Shown here: positions 15,966 to 25,061 of the stretch, piece after piece
How the letters are laid out: every line of letters starts with the position of its first letter
Numbering within the stretch: position 1 is the first letter of the stretch
Source of the DNA: an uncultured Bacteroidota bacterium
GTDB lineage: Bacteria; Bacteroidota; Bacteroidia; UKL13-3
Direction: 5' to 3'
DNA length: 64,000 bases
Assembly (NCBI GenBank): GCA_903897855.1
Contig: CAIUDH010000026.1
Location: forward strand, 62,001-126,000
Program-made: the position numbers and the translations under genes
The notes under the pieces: model-generated
Database searches by the model: none
What the model saw: only the letters and a program-made list of their open reading frames with translations
Told to the model about the DNA's origin: nothing

Positions 15966-18134
15966 TTAAATTTTAATTCTGGCATCTACTGCAATGGTTT
16001 TATCTTCAAAGGCCATGATTGGATTTAAATCCATTTCTTGTATTTGTGGGAAGTCATTCACCAACTGTGAAATGCGTAAAAGAATTTCAATCACACGGGC
16101 TTTATTTACTCCTTTTTGACCTCTTACCCCATCCAATAATTTGGAGGCTTTGATGGAGGATAACATTTCATCGGCTTCTAATTCGGTTAGGGGTGATAAC
16201 TTAAACACAACATCTTTTAGAATCTCCACAAACACCCCTCCAAGTCCAAACATAATGAGTGGTTCGAGTTCGGGTTGAGCCGCCACCCCTACAATTAGTT
16301 CTCGTCCTCCGGGTAAAAATTTTTGAACTAAAAATTGAAGATTTTCAGAAGAACCAAAGGTCAACTTCATCTCGTCGATCGCCGCAATAACCTCGGAAGC
16401 ACTTTTTAAATTTATGACTACGCCCCCCATATCACTTTTATGCACGATGGCTTTGGCTTCTGCTTTTACCACCACTGGAAATCCTATCTCATTAGCAGCT
16501 TTTACCGCTTCATCTGTCGTACTTACCATTCGCCAATTGGCCACGGCGATACCATAAGCTCCGAGTATTTCGTAAACATCGGCCGACGACAAGAAATTTC
16601 CATTAGAGCTAGGTTCTCCGCTGGTATCGTTCTTCTTGAAAGTATTACGGGATATTATTTTTTCAACTTTTGCTTTGTCTATATCCGGAAATGTTTTTGC
16701 TTTACCAATATCCCTCGATTGTATCTTGTGAAATTTATACAATGATCCTAAAGCTTTGGCTGCAGTAGTAGGAAAGCTGTAACACGGTACACCTCCATCC
16801 TTAAGTATTTTCGCGGTAGTTTGGTACCGCTCCATACTCATGTTAGTCATAAAATTACAGACCATTGGTTTGCGTCTGAGCTTATTTACGGCTACAATAT
16901 TTCGAGCTACTTCATCGGTATCGGTGAAGGGTGCTGTAACAAAATTGATATAGATACAATCAATTTGTTCTTCTTCCATTAACACATCGAGCGCGCTTCT
17001 AAAATGAATGGCTCCTCCAGTGGCAACCACATCAATAGGGTTTCCGATTGAAGCTTCTGGCAGTTGTGTTTCTTTGAGTTTCTGAATGGCTTTTGTGGAG
17101 AGGTTGGGTAGTTGCAAGCCAGCACTAATTAACTCATCGGTTGCTATTACTGCGGGCCCTCCGGTATTGGTAATGATACCTACTTTATTCCCTTTAGGAA
17201 TAGGCTGAGTAGAAAAAGCCATCGCGGCTTGACACATTTCCTCCTCATTGTCGAAAGAGAGTATGCCTATTTTTTCAAAAATTAATTCAGTCGCGATATC
17301 CACTCCTGCAAGCGATCCGGTATGAGAGGCAGCCGCTTTAGCGCCCTCTTCTGTCCGCCCCGATTTCATGGCGAGTATGGGCTTTTGCTTCGATACCCGA
17401 TTGGCAGCGGCTATAAATTCTCTGGGGTTACGAAACCCTTCTGTATATAAAATAATGGCCTTGGTGCCTTCATCTTCCCCGTAATAGGTTACTACCTCCG
17501 AAATAGAGATATCGCAAGCGTTGCCATTCGATGCATACATTCTCATGCCAATATCAAGGTCAAAAAGGCTTTGCATAATAAAGGCACCCACTCCGCCACT
17601 TAAGGCAACAATGGATATTGAGCCTGGCTTAGGAAAGGTAAACGTGAAATCGCAATAGGCATTGAATTGAGGATCGGCATTGATGATTCCTTGGCAATTG
17701 GGGCCGAATATCCTTACACCATATTCTTTTGCTTTGGCAAGAAATTCATTTTGCAAGGCTACCCCTTCTTCTCCCATTTCACTGAATCCGGCAGAATTAA
17801 TAATAACCGATTTGATGCCTTTCTTTCCACAGTCTTCAATTATTTGCGGCACAAATTTGCTTGGAATAATAATATGAGCAAGGTCTATCTCATCCGGAAC
17901 ATCAAAGATGGTGGGATATGCTTTGATGTTTCTTATTTCGGATTCTTTTAAGTTGATCGGATAAATTTTTCCGGTATAGTTATAATGAACAAGGTTTTTA
18001 ATGATTACGTTTCCTATAGATAATTCTTTGGAGGAGGCTCCAATAATGGCTATAGACCGTGGCTTAAAAAGCGAATCAAGTTCATGCGCCATGGTATTAT
18101 CTAGCATCTTGCCTGTTGAAGTTTGAGAGTTCAT
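15966..18134 (-). CDS. ADP-forming acyl-CoA synthetase (fused alpha-beta)
   Basis: Single-chain NDP-forming acyl-CoA synthetase (722 aa). The CoA-binding domain opens with LFKPRSIAIIGASS; the ligase domain follows with GPNCQGI near 144; the phosphohistidine segment is AAASHTGSLAG (H271). A C-terminal ATP-grasp domain has FPVVVKAEAKAIVHKSDMGG and QEMDLNPIMAF. It lies in the bcr operon, 49 nt after bcrD and 3 nt before the BcrB-like gene. It could activate benzoate or 4-hydroxybenzoate at the cost of one phosphate bond instead of two, or run in reverse to make ATP from a pathway acyl-CoA. No AMP-forming benzoate-CoA ligase is in the window. The acid used is unknown. Confidence 0.88.
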   Translation of the reverse strand: MNSQTSTGKMLDNTMAHELDSLFKPRSIAIIGASSKELSIGNVIIKNLVHYNYTGKIYPINLKESEIRNIKAYPTIFDVPDEIDLAHIIIPSKFVPQIIEDCGKKGIKSVIINSAGFSEMGEEGVALQNEFLAKAKEYGVRIFGPNCQGIINADPQFNAYCDFTFTFPKPGSISIVALSGGVGAFIMQSLFDLDIGMRMYASNGNACDISISEVVTYYGEDEGTKAIILYTEGFRNPREFIAAANRVSKQKPILAMKSGRTEEGAKAAASHTGSLAGVDIATELIFEKIGILSFDNEEEMCQAAMAFSTQPIPKGNKVGIITNTGGPAVIATDELISAGLQLPNLSTKAIQKLKETQLPEASIGNPIDVVATGGAIHFRSALDVLMEEEQIDCIYINFVTAPFTDTDEVARNIVAVNKLRRKPMVCNFMTNMSMERYQTTAKILKDGGVPCYSFPTTAAKALGSLYKFHKIQSRDIGKAKTFPDIDKAKVEKIISRNTFKKNDTSGEPSSNGNFLSSADVYEILGAYGIAVANWRMVSTTDEAVKAANEIGFPVVVKAEAKAIVHKSDMGGVVINLKSASEVIAAIDEMKLTFGSSENLQFLVQKFLPGGRELIVGVAAQPELEPLIMFGLGGVFVEILKDVVFKLSPLTELEADEMLSSIKASKLLDGVRGQKGVNKARVIEILLRISQLVNDFPQIQEMDLNPIMAFEDKTIAVDARIKI

Positions 18135-18183
18135 TATGGGGATTATTTTAATGCTTCTATTAGAAACAAAAACTGGGTTGGCA

Positions 18184-19041
18184 TTAAGCCACCGATTCCA
18201 TCTCTTTCTCTTTTAATTTATGATACCTGAAACCTCCCCAGAGTGCTGCACCAATGGCTCCCGAGTAAATGGCATCGGGGTGTGAGATAAATTCAAGTTC
18301 GCCTTTTTTATTCTCAGTAGCAAGTTCTTCAATGGCCTGTATCATCCCCGAATTCATTCCCATGCCTCCTACAAGTGCCACCGGCGACTCGGTTCGAAGT
18401 GAACCTAATAACTTGATGATTCGTTGTGAGATAGAAATATTTATTCCTTTGACAATGTTCGGAGTGGAAAGTCCTTTTGAAACTAAATTGATTACATCCG
18501 TTTCAGCCAATACAGCACAAATACCAGAAGGCACTTCAGGATTATCGGCTTTGAGGGAGATGGCTCCCACTTCATCGATGGCTAACCCGAGATAGCGGGA
18601 AATATTTTCTATAAATTGCCCTGAACCAGAAGCACATTGTCCGGTCATTTTGTAATCTAATACTTTGCCTCTCGAATCCACCTTGATGGCTCGCACATAA
18701 AGGCCGCCCATATCGACCACGGTTTTAGCTTGAGGCACGAAAAAGATCCCACCTCGTGCATGTGAAGTCATACTGTAAAAATGACCTGTTTTTCTCTCTA
18801 CCATTTCTCCTTCGCCAGTGGAGGCCAGGTAGGCAATATCATTATCGTAGTTTAAATTATTTCTCTCAAGAAGGGTGTCCACCGCTTCTACCACCACATC
18901 TTTTGGATTTCGTTTCCGAATTTTCTCAGTTTGTTTATCCACTAATTTATGATCTCCCGAAAGCTTATCGTATGTCATTAGCACCGCTTTTACATAGCTT
19001 CCGCCTACATCAACGCCCATTGTATATATTGAATTTCCCAT
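18184..19041 (-). CDS. bcrD: benzoyl-CoA reductase subunit D (ATPase)
   Basis: ASKHA-family activating subunit of 285 aa, close to the Thauera BcrD length. Motifs: MGVDVGGSYVKAVL, TVVDMGGLYVRAI, KMTGQCASGSGQFIENI (C136), GICAVLAETDV (C175) and LVGGMGMNSGMIQ. The two Cys are the ligands shared with the BcrA subunit for the bridging 4Fe-4S cluster. With BcrA it couples ATP hydrolysis to electron transfer into the BcrBC reductase module. Gene order bcrC-bcrB-bcrA-bcrD is the same as in Thauera aromatica. Confidence 0.94.
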   Translation of the reverse strand: MGNSIYTMGVDVGGSYVKAVLMTYDKLSGDHKLVDKQTEKIRKRNPKDVVVEAVDTLLERNNLNYDNDIAYLASTGEGEMVERKTGHFYSMTSHARGGIFFVPQAKTVVDMGGLYVRAIKVDSRGKVLDYKMTGQCASGSGQFIENISRYLGLAIDEVGAISLKADNPEVPSGICAVLAETDVINLVSKGLSTPNIVKGINISISQRIIKLLGSLRTESPVALVGGMGMNSGMIQAIEELATENKKGELEFISHPDAIYSGAIGAALWGGFRYHKLKEKEMESVA

Positions 19042-19074
19042 GGTATACTTTTTTGGTTTATTTTGAATGATTAA

Positions 19075-20493
19075 TTATACTTCTACCTCTTTTGTTTTTT
19101 TAGCGATGGGTAAATCAGCACTGATGTTTCTTCTTGCAAACATGGCTCCACCTAAAGCTCCCATAAAAATAGAATCGGTGTGAATATTCATTGTTACTTC
19201 CCCGTACGAATCCACCACCATCTGTTTTACGTATCTTAAAACGGCCTCATTACGAGCAACACCACCAGTAAAGGTGAATTCGTTTTTAACCCCCCCCGAA
19301 CGAGCGATTAACGACATGGCACGTTGAACAATGGCTTTGTGTAGGCCAGCTAAAATATTCGGTCGTTCTTCTCCACTATGCAAAAGTTCTTTCACTTCTG
19401 CTCCAGCAAAAACAGTACACGTAGAACAAATGACGGTTTCCTTGGTTGCCTTATTGGCTTCCGGACCTAGTTCGTTGAGGGAGATGCCAAACTCGTCAGC
19501 GATATACCCTAAATAGCGCCCACAACCCGCGGCACATCGGTCATTCATGTGAAAACTGGTAACCAATCCATGGCTATCAACTTGAATCGCTTTAGTATCT
19601 TGTCCTCCTATATCAAGCACAGTTCGTGTGTTAGGGAAAAGAGCATGAGCACCAAAAGCATGACATAAGATTTCCGATTTAATGCAGTCTTCAGGAAAAG
19701 GCAACAAGGCCCTTCCATAGCCGGTACCCACCATTTTTGCAATATTGATCTCATCACTGGCAATGGCTTCAATATGCTCACGAAGTGAAATTTCTACATT
19801 TTTATAGTTGTTTTTCAAGGCGTTTAGTTCTGCATAATACCAATCTTCCTTGCTTCCATCTTCCTGTTGTTCGGCTAAACCCTGATATTTTTCCTCCAGA
19901 ATGGTCATCGATTCTAATACCAATTCTTTGAAATTATATTGAACCATTTCATTTTCTACGGGAGTAATGCTTTTATCGAAAGCAAGCATCAGGGGCTCAT
20001 AAAATTCTTTTCCAACAAGGGCTACTTCTATATTGTACTTTTCGCTAACAATATCGCGGAAGAACTGATTCTTGGAACCCAAATTCCCATAGATAAATTC
20101 ATTTCTAATTTGAGGACGAATGTTTTCAAGAAGAGCACCAAGTTTTTCGCTAATAGCATCTTTATTCGATTGGGTAAACTCCTCCACCGTTTTGTTTAAC
20201 ATCTTCTCCAAACTTTCCATCCTTCGTTTAAACTGCTGATATTGGAACACGGTTCTGATGTCTTCCATATATTTTTTAAACTCCGGTTTTGATTCCATAT
20301 CAGCCTTTATCTTATTGGATAGTAAGGTAAAGCGCGCATCGTAAATGGCTTCTTCCCTGGCAATGTCGGCGGCTACTTTGTAATTCGCTCGCGTATTGGT
20401 AATTCCTCTTCCAATAATTTTATCGCTTGAGTTAATGATGACGGCTTTGGAAGTGGTAGAGCCTAAATCAATTCCTAAATAATATTTTTCCAT
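19075..20493 (-). CDS. bcrA: benzoyl-CoA reductase subunit A (ATPase)
   Basis: Larger ASKHA ATPase subunit (472 aa; about 438 in Thauera). It begins LGIDLGSTTSKAVI; TVLDIGGQDTKAI (291-303), HMNDRCAAGCGRYLGYI (C320), ICSTCTVFAGAEV (C356, C359) and FTGGVARNEAVLRYV complete the fold. A long helical insertion between about residues 50 and 250 separates the two halves, a feature of the BcrA-type subunit. It lies between bcrB and bcrD with gaps of 18 and 33 nt. It works with BcrD as the ATP-driven electron pump of the class I enzyme. Confidence 0.94.
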   Translation of the reverse strand: MEKYYLGIDLGSTTSKAVIINSSDKIIGRGITNTRANYKVAADIAREEAIYDARFTLLSNKIKADMESKPEFKKYMEDIRTVFQYQQFKRRMESLEKMLNKTVEEFTQSNKDAISEKLGALLENIRPQIRNEFIYGNLGSKNQFFRDIVSEKYNIEVALVGKEFYEPLMLAFDKSITPVENEMVQYNFKELVLESMTILEEKYQGLAEQQEDGSKEDWYYAELNALKNNYKNVEISLREHIEAIASDEINIAKMVGTGYGRALLPFPEDCIKSEILCHAFGAHALFPNTRTVLDIGGQDTKAIQVDSHGLVTSFHMNDRCAAGCGRYLGYIADEFGISLNELGPEANKATKETVICSTCTVFAGAEVKELLHSGEERPNILAGLHKAIVQRAMSLIARSGGVKNEFTFTGGVARNEAVLRYVKQMVVDSYGEVTMNIHTDSIFMGALGGAMFARRNISADLPIAKKTKEVEV

Positions 20494-20511
20494 ATTTGTG
20501 ATTTGTAAAAT

Positions 20512-21801
20512 TTATACGACTTCAGTTTCTTTAATTATTCTTCTTTGTTCCAGCATTTGAAAATATGATTCCAACCTGTTTTTTATATTTGAATAGGAGA
20601 AATATCTCGGATCAACCAAATCCGATTCTATGAATCCTACAGGTACTTCTAGGCGGTCTTCAATTTCGCGCATCATGCCCAATTGTCCAGCCGAGAAGGA
20701 ATTACAACTCTTAATCGAGTTCGTTACATAACCATCAGCACTGTATTCAGTAATACATTTTGAAATCAAATCGATGCGTTGAGGGATACTTAAATTCGTA
20801 TAGCAATTCATACAATATTCGGCCAACGACTCCAAGGGTCTGGTGGAGTCATGTCGCCAACCCATATCATAAACGCCACCTACTTTGGTGTATGAAGACG
20901 CTACAATAACCGCCCCCATATCATAAAATATTTTCCAGAATTCTCGGAAGCTGGTCCAATTTGGAGGGCCTTCAACTACCAAGCGATATTTTTCTTCCTT
21001 CATCTCTCCCTCAGGGGTGATGGGGCCTAGTCCCAACCGAATTCTTTCCTGAATTTCACTATATAATTCTTTATAGTAATCAACGGCTTCTTGTGTGCCT
21101 CGAAAGCCAATATTAATTGGACCGATATAATAAACTCCTGCAAAATAGGCATCGATAGGAGAGGGCCGGTGCTTGGTGGTGTCGAATATTTTGGTAATCA
21201 AGTCTTGTGCTTCTTTAGCGAGCACTAAATGCCTTTTTAATTTCTCTTCGTCATACTTAATTCCCGTTACTGCTTCCATCTGAGGAATCACCTCTTCTTT
21301 AAATTGTTTCACCATATATTGCGTCATCTCTGGGGTCATCTGCGCATTTTCCTGATACGGAGTATGCACCATAATCACTTTCGCATTGGGATATTCTCTC
21401 TTTAAAGTTTCGAACCATTTTAAGAAAGTAAAGCATCCTGTATAGCTTAAAAGCAAAATATCCGGTTCAGGAATTTTCAAACCCGTGGGGCCGATATTGC
21501 CCTTCATCATCATTCCTACGTCGCATTTTACATAGGTGCATACATCTTCAGAGTGCGCGTTTTTTTCCGCTTCTTTAATATAGGCAGCCGATTTTTTGCG
21601 CATAGCACTCTGTAATGCGTTGATTTCCGGGTAAACCGGTAGCATATCAAAGGTTCGTATCAATTCCGAAAGGTTACCGGGAATGAACGTATAACATACT
21701 TTTTTGCCCGTTTCTTTTGCTTTTGCCAAGTCATTGAAAAGGCCATCAATCATCTCCTTTTGGAGAATCATGCTTCTTTCTTTTTGTGCTTCCTGTGCCA
21801 T
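20512..21801 (-). CDS. bcrB: benzoyl-CoA reductase subunit B
   Basis: Reductase subunit (429 aa; about 436 in Thauera) of the 2-hydroxyacyl-CoA dehydratase fold. Cluster cysteines are expected at C88 (EDVCTYVKCDVG), C123 (TGCFTFLKWFE) and C366 (KSCNSFSAGQLGMM). The substrate-side segment EGPPNWTSFREFWK lies near 278. With BcrC it binds benzoyl-CoA and accepts two electrons for dearomatisation to cyclohexa-1,5-diene-1-carbonyl-CoA. It lies 32 nt after bcrC. Confidence 0.94.
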   Translation of the reverse strand: MAQEAQKERSMILQKEMIDGLFNDLAKAKETGKKVCYTFIPGNLSELIRTFDMLPVYPEINALQSAMRKKSAAYIKEAEKNAHSEDVCTYVKCDVGMMMKGNIGPTGLKIPEPDILLLSYTGCFTFLKWFETLKREYPNAKVIMVHTPYQENAQMTPEMTQYMVKQFKEEVIPQMEAVTGIKYDEEKLKRHLVLAKEAQDLITKIFDTTKHRPSPIDAYFAGVYYIGPINIGFRGTQEAVDYYKELYSEIQERIRLGLGPITPEGEMKEEKYRLVVEGPPNWTSFREFWKIFYDMGAVIVASSYTKVGGVYDMGWRHDSTRPLESLAEYCMNCYTNLSIPQRIDLISKCITEYSADGYVTNSIKSCNSFSAGQLGMMREIEDRLEVPVGFIESDLVDPRYFSYSNIKNRLESYFQMLEQRRIIKETEVV

Positions 21802-21833
21802 ATTTTGGATTTACTAATTATTTATTGATTTTG

Positions 21834-23018
21834 TTATAGAGCAAGTACTGGCTCATCGTCCCATAGTTTTATAGAATCGGCGAAGGCTCCAACTTGTTCC
21901 TTAATTACTTTATATTGATTGATGTTTTCGCTATACTGGAAGGCAATATATCGGATACCCATTTTATTAAAGGCATTTTGAAATATAGGAGCATCCAATA
22001 AGCTTGGGTCGCAGAAACTGGCGGAGGCAAAGATGACCCCGTTCGCTCCACGGTCTTTTACAATTTTAGCTAAACGGTATTCTTTTGGATTGTCAATATC
22101 ATAGATGGAAGAAGAATACTGACTCTGTTTAATATAAGCGTTTGAAATAGCCTCTAAAGGATTGGTGCTGGTGGCATCCACATCCCCTAATATCATCCTG
22201 GACCCTAGCATATAATCATCATCTACCACATAACATCCGGCATCTTCAATGGCTTTTATTAAACCCATGGCCGGTTGTTCACAAAAGGCTCCTGAGATTA
22301 CAATTTTAATTTTGTCTTGGCGTACGCCAATATCATTTTTAATGTGTTCGCATACCTGCTCTAAAATTTCATTATGCTCTTCTACCGTAATTACCGTTCC
22401 GGCTCTGATAATGTGGTAAACGTCAATAATACTGAGTCGCCAAGGGAAATCCTGACGAATTTTATAGATAAAATCAATCATCTGCCTGTTTTTATTGTAC
22501 AAATCGATTGAATGATTTAAGGCTTCTGTAGTTACTTCTACCCCATTAATTTCTTTAATGTATTTTAAGACGTGCTGCATCTCCTGCTGATAAAATACCC
22601 CGCCAATTTGTGGCAAGAAATTTTGAGGGAAATCCATGTATTTTACAAATTTTCCTATTTTCTTTTGTTTGAAAATGCCCGATAAGTTACGGATGACATC
22701 GCAAATAGAAGGGAAAATAAACCCATCAAAATGGTCCATGTGTTTATCGAGGGCGAGCTCCATAATACTTCGTGGTATATGACAGATATAAGATTGATAA
22801 TAGGCGTCACCTTTGATGATTTGTTTGATGTCGCCTCCACCAAAAACACCTACCGCCATCCCTCCGGCAGCATGTATTATTTCACGTGGGAAGTAAATAG
22901 GCATATAGCCCACAAGCACTCTACCTTCTTTTTCTTCTTTCCATGCTTTGGCTCTGGTGAAGTTCAAATCAAAAGATTGAAATTTACAAAAATCTACTAT
23001 TTCCTTTAATGTTTGCAT
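21834..23018 (-). CDS. bcrC: benzoyl-CoA reductase subunit C
   Basis: First gene of the 11-gene operon (394 aa; about 384 in Thauera). Cys at 79 (YQSYICHIPRSIMEL), 106 (FPSICDVIRNLSG) and 336 (SASFCDPSLLDAP) are placed as the second 4Fe-4S cluster ligands of the reductase module. Other family blocks are GYMPIYFPREIIHAAGGM at 37-54 and SGAFCEQPAMGLIKAIEDAG near 242. The start codon lies about 80 nt below a predicted transcription start governed by an FNR-like box. Confidence 0.94.
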   Translation of the reverse strand: MQTLKEIVDFCKFQSFDLNFTRAKAWKEEKEGRVLVGYMPIYFPREIIHAAGGMAVGVFGGGDIKQIIKGDAYYQSYICHIPRSIMELALDKHMDHFDGFIFPSICDVIRNLSGIFKQKKIGKFVKYMDFPQNFLPQIGGVFYQQEMQHVLKYIKEINGVEVTTEALNHSIDLYNKNRQMIDFIYKIRQDFPWRLSIIDVYHIIRAGTVITVEEHNEILEQVCEHIKNDIGVRQDKIKIVISGAFCEQPAMGLIKAIEDAGCYVVDDDYMLGSRMILGDVDATSTNPLEAISNAYIKQSQYSSSIYDIDNPKEYRLAKIVKDRGANGVIFASASFCDPSLLDAPIFQNAFNKMGIRYIAFQYSENINQYKVIKEQVGAFADSIKLWDDEPVLAL

Positions 23019-23102
23019 TTTTAAAATGATATTAATATCGTTATGTCTTTTAAGGTGTTATTAGTGTGCCTATTTTAATTTTTTTTAGGGTACTAATGAA
23101 AA

Positions 23103-23145
23103 CGAAAATAAAGCGTTTGAATTTTAGAAAGTATGATGTGAGTCA
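23103..23145 (-). promoter_or_regulatory. FNR-like box and -7 box upstream of the bcr operon
   Basis: TGATGTGAGTCA (23134-23145) is a TGA-N6-TCA box. On the minus strand a -7-like box TATTTTCG spans 23110-23103. Centre-to-box spacing is 29.5 bp, identical to that at the kor promoter. This predicts a transcription start near 23099 and activation from about -41. Confidence 0.65.
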
Positions 23146-23249
23146 TATCAAATAATTTTATTTATTTCTCAATATAAACCGAAATTGTAATTTTACCGTT
23201 ATTCACAGCAGTGGAGTGAATGCGCATCGTTACACCTTTAACCCTATAC

Positions 23250-23268
23250 TCTATTGAAAATCAATAGA
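23250..23268. promoter_or_regulatory. perfect 8-bp inverted repeat upstream of the SDR gene
   Basis: TCTATTGA and TCAATAGA flank a 3-nt AAA spacer, ending 14 bp before the SDR start codon. This may be an operator for an unknown repressor or a short mRNA hairpin near the ribosome-binding region. I see no clear -7 box for the SDR gene. Confidence 0.4.
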
Positions 23269-23282
23269 TAAAAATCAACAAA

Positions 23283-24023
23283 ATGGAAAATACTAAACTC
23301 ATCGCGTTAGTGACTGGAGCGGTAAAAGGCATCGGTAAAGCCATCACCAATAAATTAATAAAAGAGGGCTATTTTGTGGTGATGGTTGATATTGATAAGG
23401 CCGGTGGTGAGGAGCTTGAACGAATTAATAGCGGACAATGTGTTTTTTATCAAGGGAGTATTTCGAAGGAAGCCGAAGTAAATAAAATGTTTGCTTTTGT
23501 AATAGAAAAAATGGGGCATCTCGACCTTTTGGTAAATAATGCCGGAATAATAAAAGACAATATGATATGGAATATGCCGGAAGACGATTTCGATTCGGTT
23601 ATTGATATCAACCTCAAAGGAACGTGGTTGATGTGCAAAGCAGCAGCGGTGGTAATGAAGAAACAAAATCAGGGTCGAATCGTTAATATCGCTTCAAGAG
23701 CTTGGCTAGGCAACAAAGGACAGTCCAACTATTCGGCATCAAAAGCCGGAATAATAGGCCTTACGAGGGTTCTTGCCCTTGAGCTCGGGAAATATAATGT
23801 TTGTGTTAATGCCATCGCCCCCGGTTTAATTGATACACCCCTTACACAAGGCTTAACAAAAGAGGTTCTTGAAAATTTAATTCAGGCACAGCCCACCAAA
23901 AGTATCGGCCAGCCCGAAGACATCGCCAATGCCGTTGCCTTTTTAGGGTCGTATAACACTCATTTCATTACCGGACAAACGCTTTATGTTGACGGTGGCA
24001 AAAGTATCGGGGCGGGAGTTTGA
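23283..24023 (+). CDS. short-chain dehydrogenase/reductase (FabG/BadH-like)
   Basis: Classical SDR of 246 aa: cofactor motif TGAVKGIGKA near residue 11, NNAG, NIASRAW with the catalytic Ser, YSASK with Tyr and Lys, and IAPGLIDTPL. It is divergent from the bcr operon. SDRs beside aromatic genes serve as 2-hydroxycyclohexanecarboxyl-CoA dehydrogenase (BadH) or as 3-hydroxyacyl-CoA dehydrogenase. Oxidation of 3-hydroxypimelyl-CoA would suit this pathway but is inference. It could also be an ordinary 3-oxoacyl-ACP reductase. Confidence 0.8.
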   Translation: MENTKLIALVTGAVKGIGKAITNKLIKEGYFVVMVDIDKAGGEELERINSGQCVFYQGSISKEAEVNKMFAFVIEKMGHLDLLVNNAGIIKDNMIWNMPEDDFDSVIDINLKGTWLMCKAAAVVMKKQNQGRIVNIASRAWLGNKGQSNYSASKAGIIGLTRVLALELGKYNVCVNAIAPGLIDTPLTQGLTKEVLENLIQAQPTKSIGQPEDIANAVAFLGSYNTHFITGQTLYVDGGKSIGAGV

Positions 24024-24146
24024 TTTTTTATTTTTCAGTTTTAATAAGGAGAATCGTAAATCAAAAGGATGAAATAAATCATAACATAGATATTCAGTTA
24101 GATGCCGACCAAATTTGCTATATATAATATTTACAAAGAATACTCT

Positions 24147-25061
24147 ATGAGATATATCGTAATTATTTTTTGTATGATGGTACTCTATGGATGTAGATCG
24201 TTTAGTGAGAATAAGGACGAGCGTATTATCATCGATTTCTCGGATCAAGATTCCAAAATACCCCAACCCAATCATAACGACTCTTCTCAGAAGTTAGTGG
24301 TAGCCTTTACGGATGCGAACACCCCCAAGGAAACATTTATTTATTATGAAGAGCTCTTTGGTTACCTCTCGCAGAAACTCAATTGTGAAATAGAATTTAA
24401 TAGATATAAGAACGACCAAGAAATAATGCAATTGCTAGCACATAATGCCATTGATATAGCATTTCTGTCTTCAGGAGCTTATGTGATGGGTAAAGAAAAA
24501 GACAACTTTGAATTATTAGTTGCTCCTCAGTGTTATAACAAGCTGTATTGTCAATCTTATATCATTGTTTATGGTTTCTCAGCAATTTCTAATTTTGTCG
24601 ACTTAGAAGGGAAAAGTTTTGCTGTCATGGATCAAACTACGAACACCAGCAAGATTTTTATGGATCACAAACTAAGAACCTTGGGATTTACCTGGAGTCG
24701 TTTTTTTAGCTCAACCCTTAATGCCTCCTCTTGTGACATCGCCGTTAGACTTGTTTCAAAGCAGGTGGTAGAAGGTGCTTGCGTTGATGGATTGACCTAT
24801 GAATATATGGCCGTTCATTACCCTGAAATAATATCTCGAGTTAAAGTAATCGAAAAATCTGTAAATTGGGGAACTCCACCCCTTGTTGTGTCGACCAAGA
24901 TGCTTATCGGAATGAGACAAAAGCTAAAAAAAGTATTACTTTCATTGCATAACGATCCCAAAGGCAAGGAAATACTTATGAAATTGTCGATTGATCAATT
25001 TTTTGAAGGGAATGGGGACAATTATAAACCCATAGAAGCATTTATAAGATTTACAAACTGA
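24147..25061 (+). CDS. PhnD-like periplasmic binding lipoprotein
   Basis: Substrate-binding-type protein of about 304 aa. I start it at ATG 24147, which gives a lipoprotein signal MRYIVIIFCMMVLYGC; an ORF start at 24102 would precede the signal by 15 residues. The body resembles phosphonate/phosphite ABC binding proteins (PhnD family): YYEELFGYLSQKLNCEIEF, HNAIDIAFLSSGAYV, LEGKSFAVMDQTTNTS, VVEGACVDGLTYEYM. No permease or ATPase is nearby; the gene is directly followed by a sensor kinase whose ATG overlaps its stop. I infer that it is the ligand-sensing partner of that kinase, as PhnD-like domains are in some sensors such as TtrS. The ligand is unknown. Confidence 0.75.
   Translation: MRYIVIIFCMMVLYGCRSFSENKDERIIIDFSDQDSKIPQPNHNDSSQKLVVAFTDANTPKETFIYYEELFGYLSQKLNCEIEFNRYKNDQEIMQLLAHNAIDIAFLSSGAYVMGKEKDNFELLVAPQCYNKLYCQSYIIVYGFSAISNFVDLEGKSFAVMDQTTNTSKIFMDHKLRTLGFTWSRFFSSTLNASSCDIAVRLVSKQVVEGACVDGLTYEYMAVHYPEIISRVKVIEKSVNWGTPPLVVSTKMLIGMRQKLKKVLLSLHNDPKGKEILMKLSIDQFFEGNGDNYKPIEAFIRFTN

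Noticed and set aside
23019-23282. Sigma-54 (-24/-12) promoter for bcr or the SDR gene
   Set aside because: No TGGCA-N7-TTGC-type sequence was found on either strand by eye; the boxed -7 promoter explains bcr better.
24147-25061. PhnD-like protein as part of a phosphonate ABC importer
   Set aside because: No permease or ATPase partner is present; the gene overlaps a sensor kinase instead.
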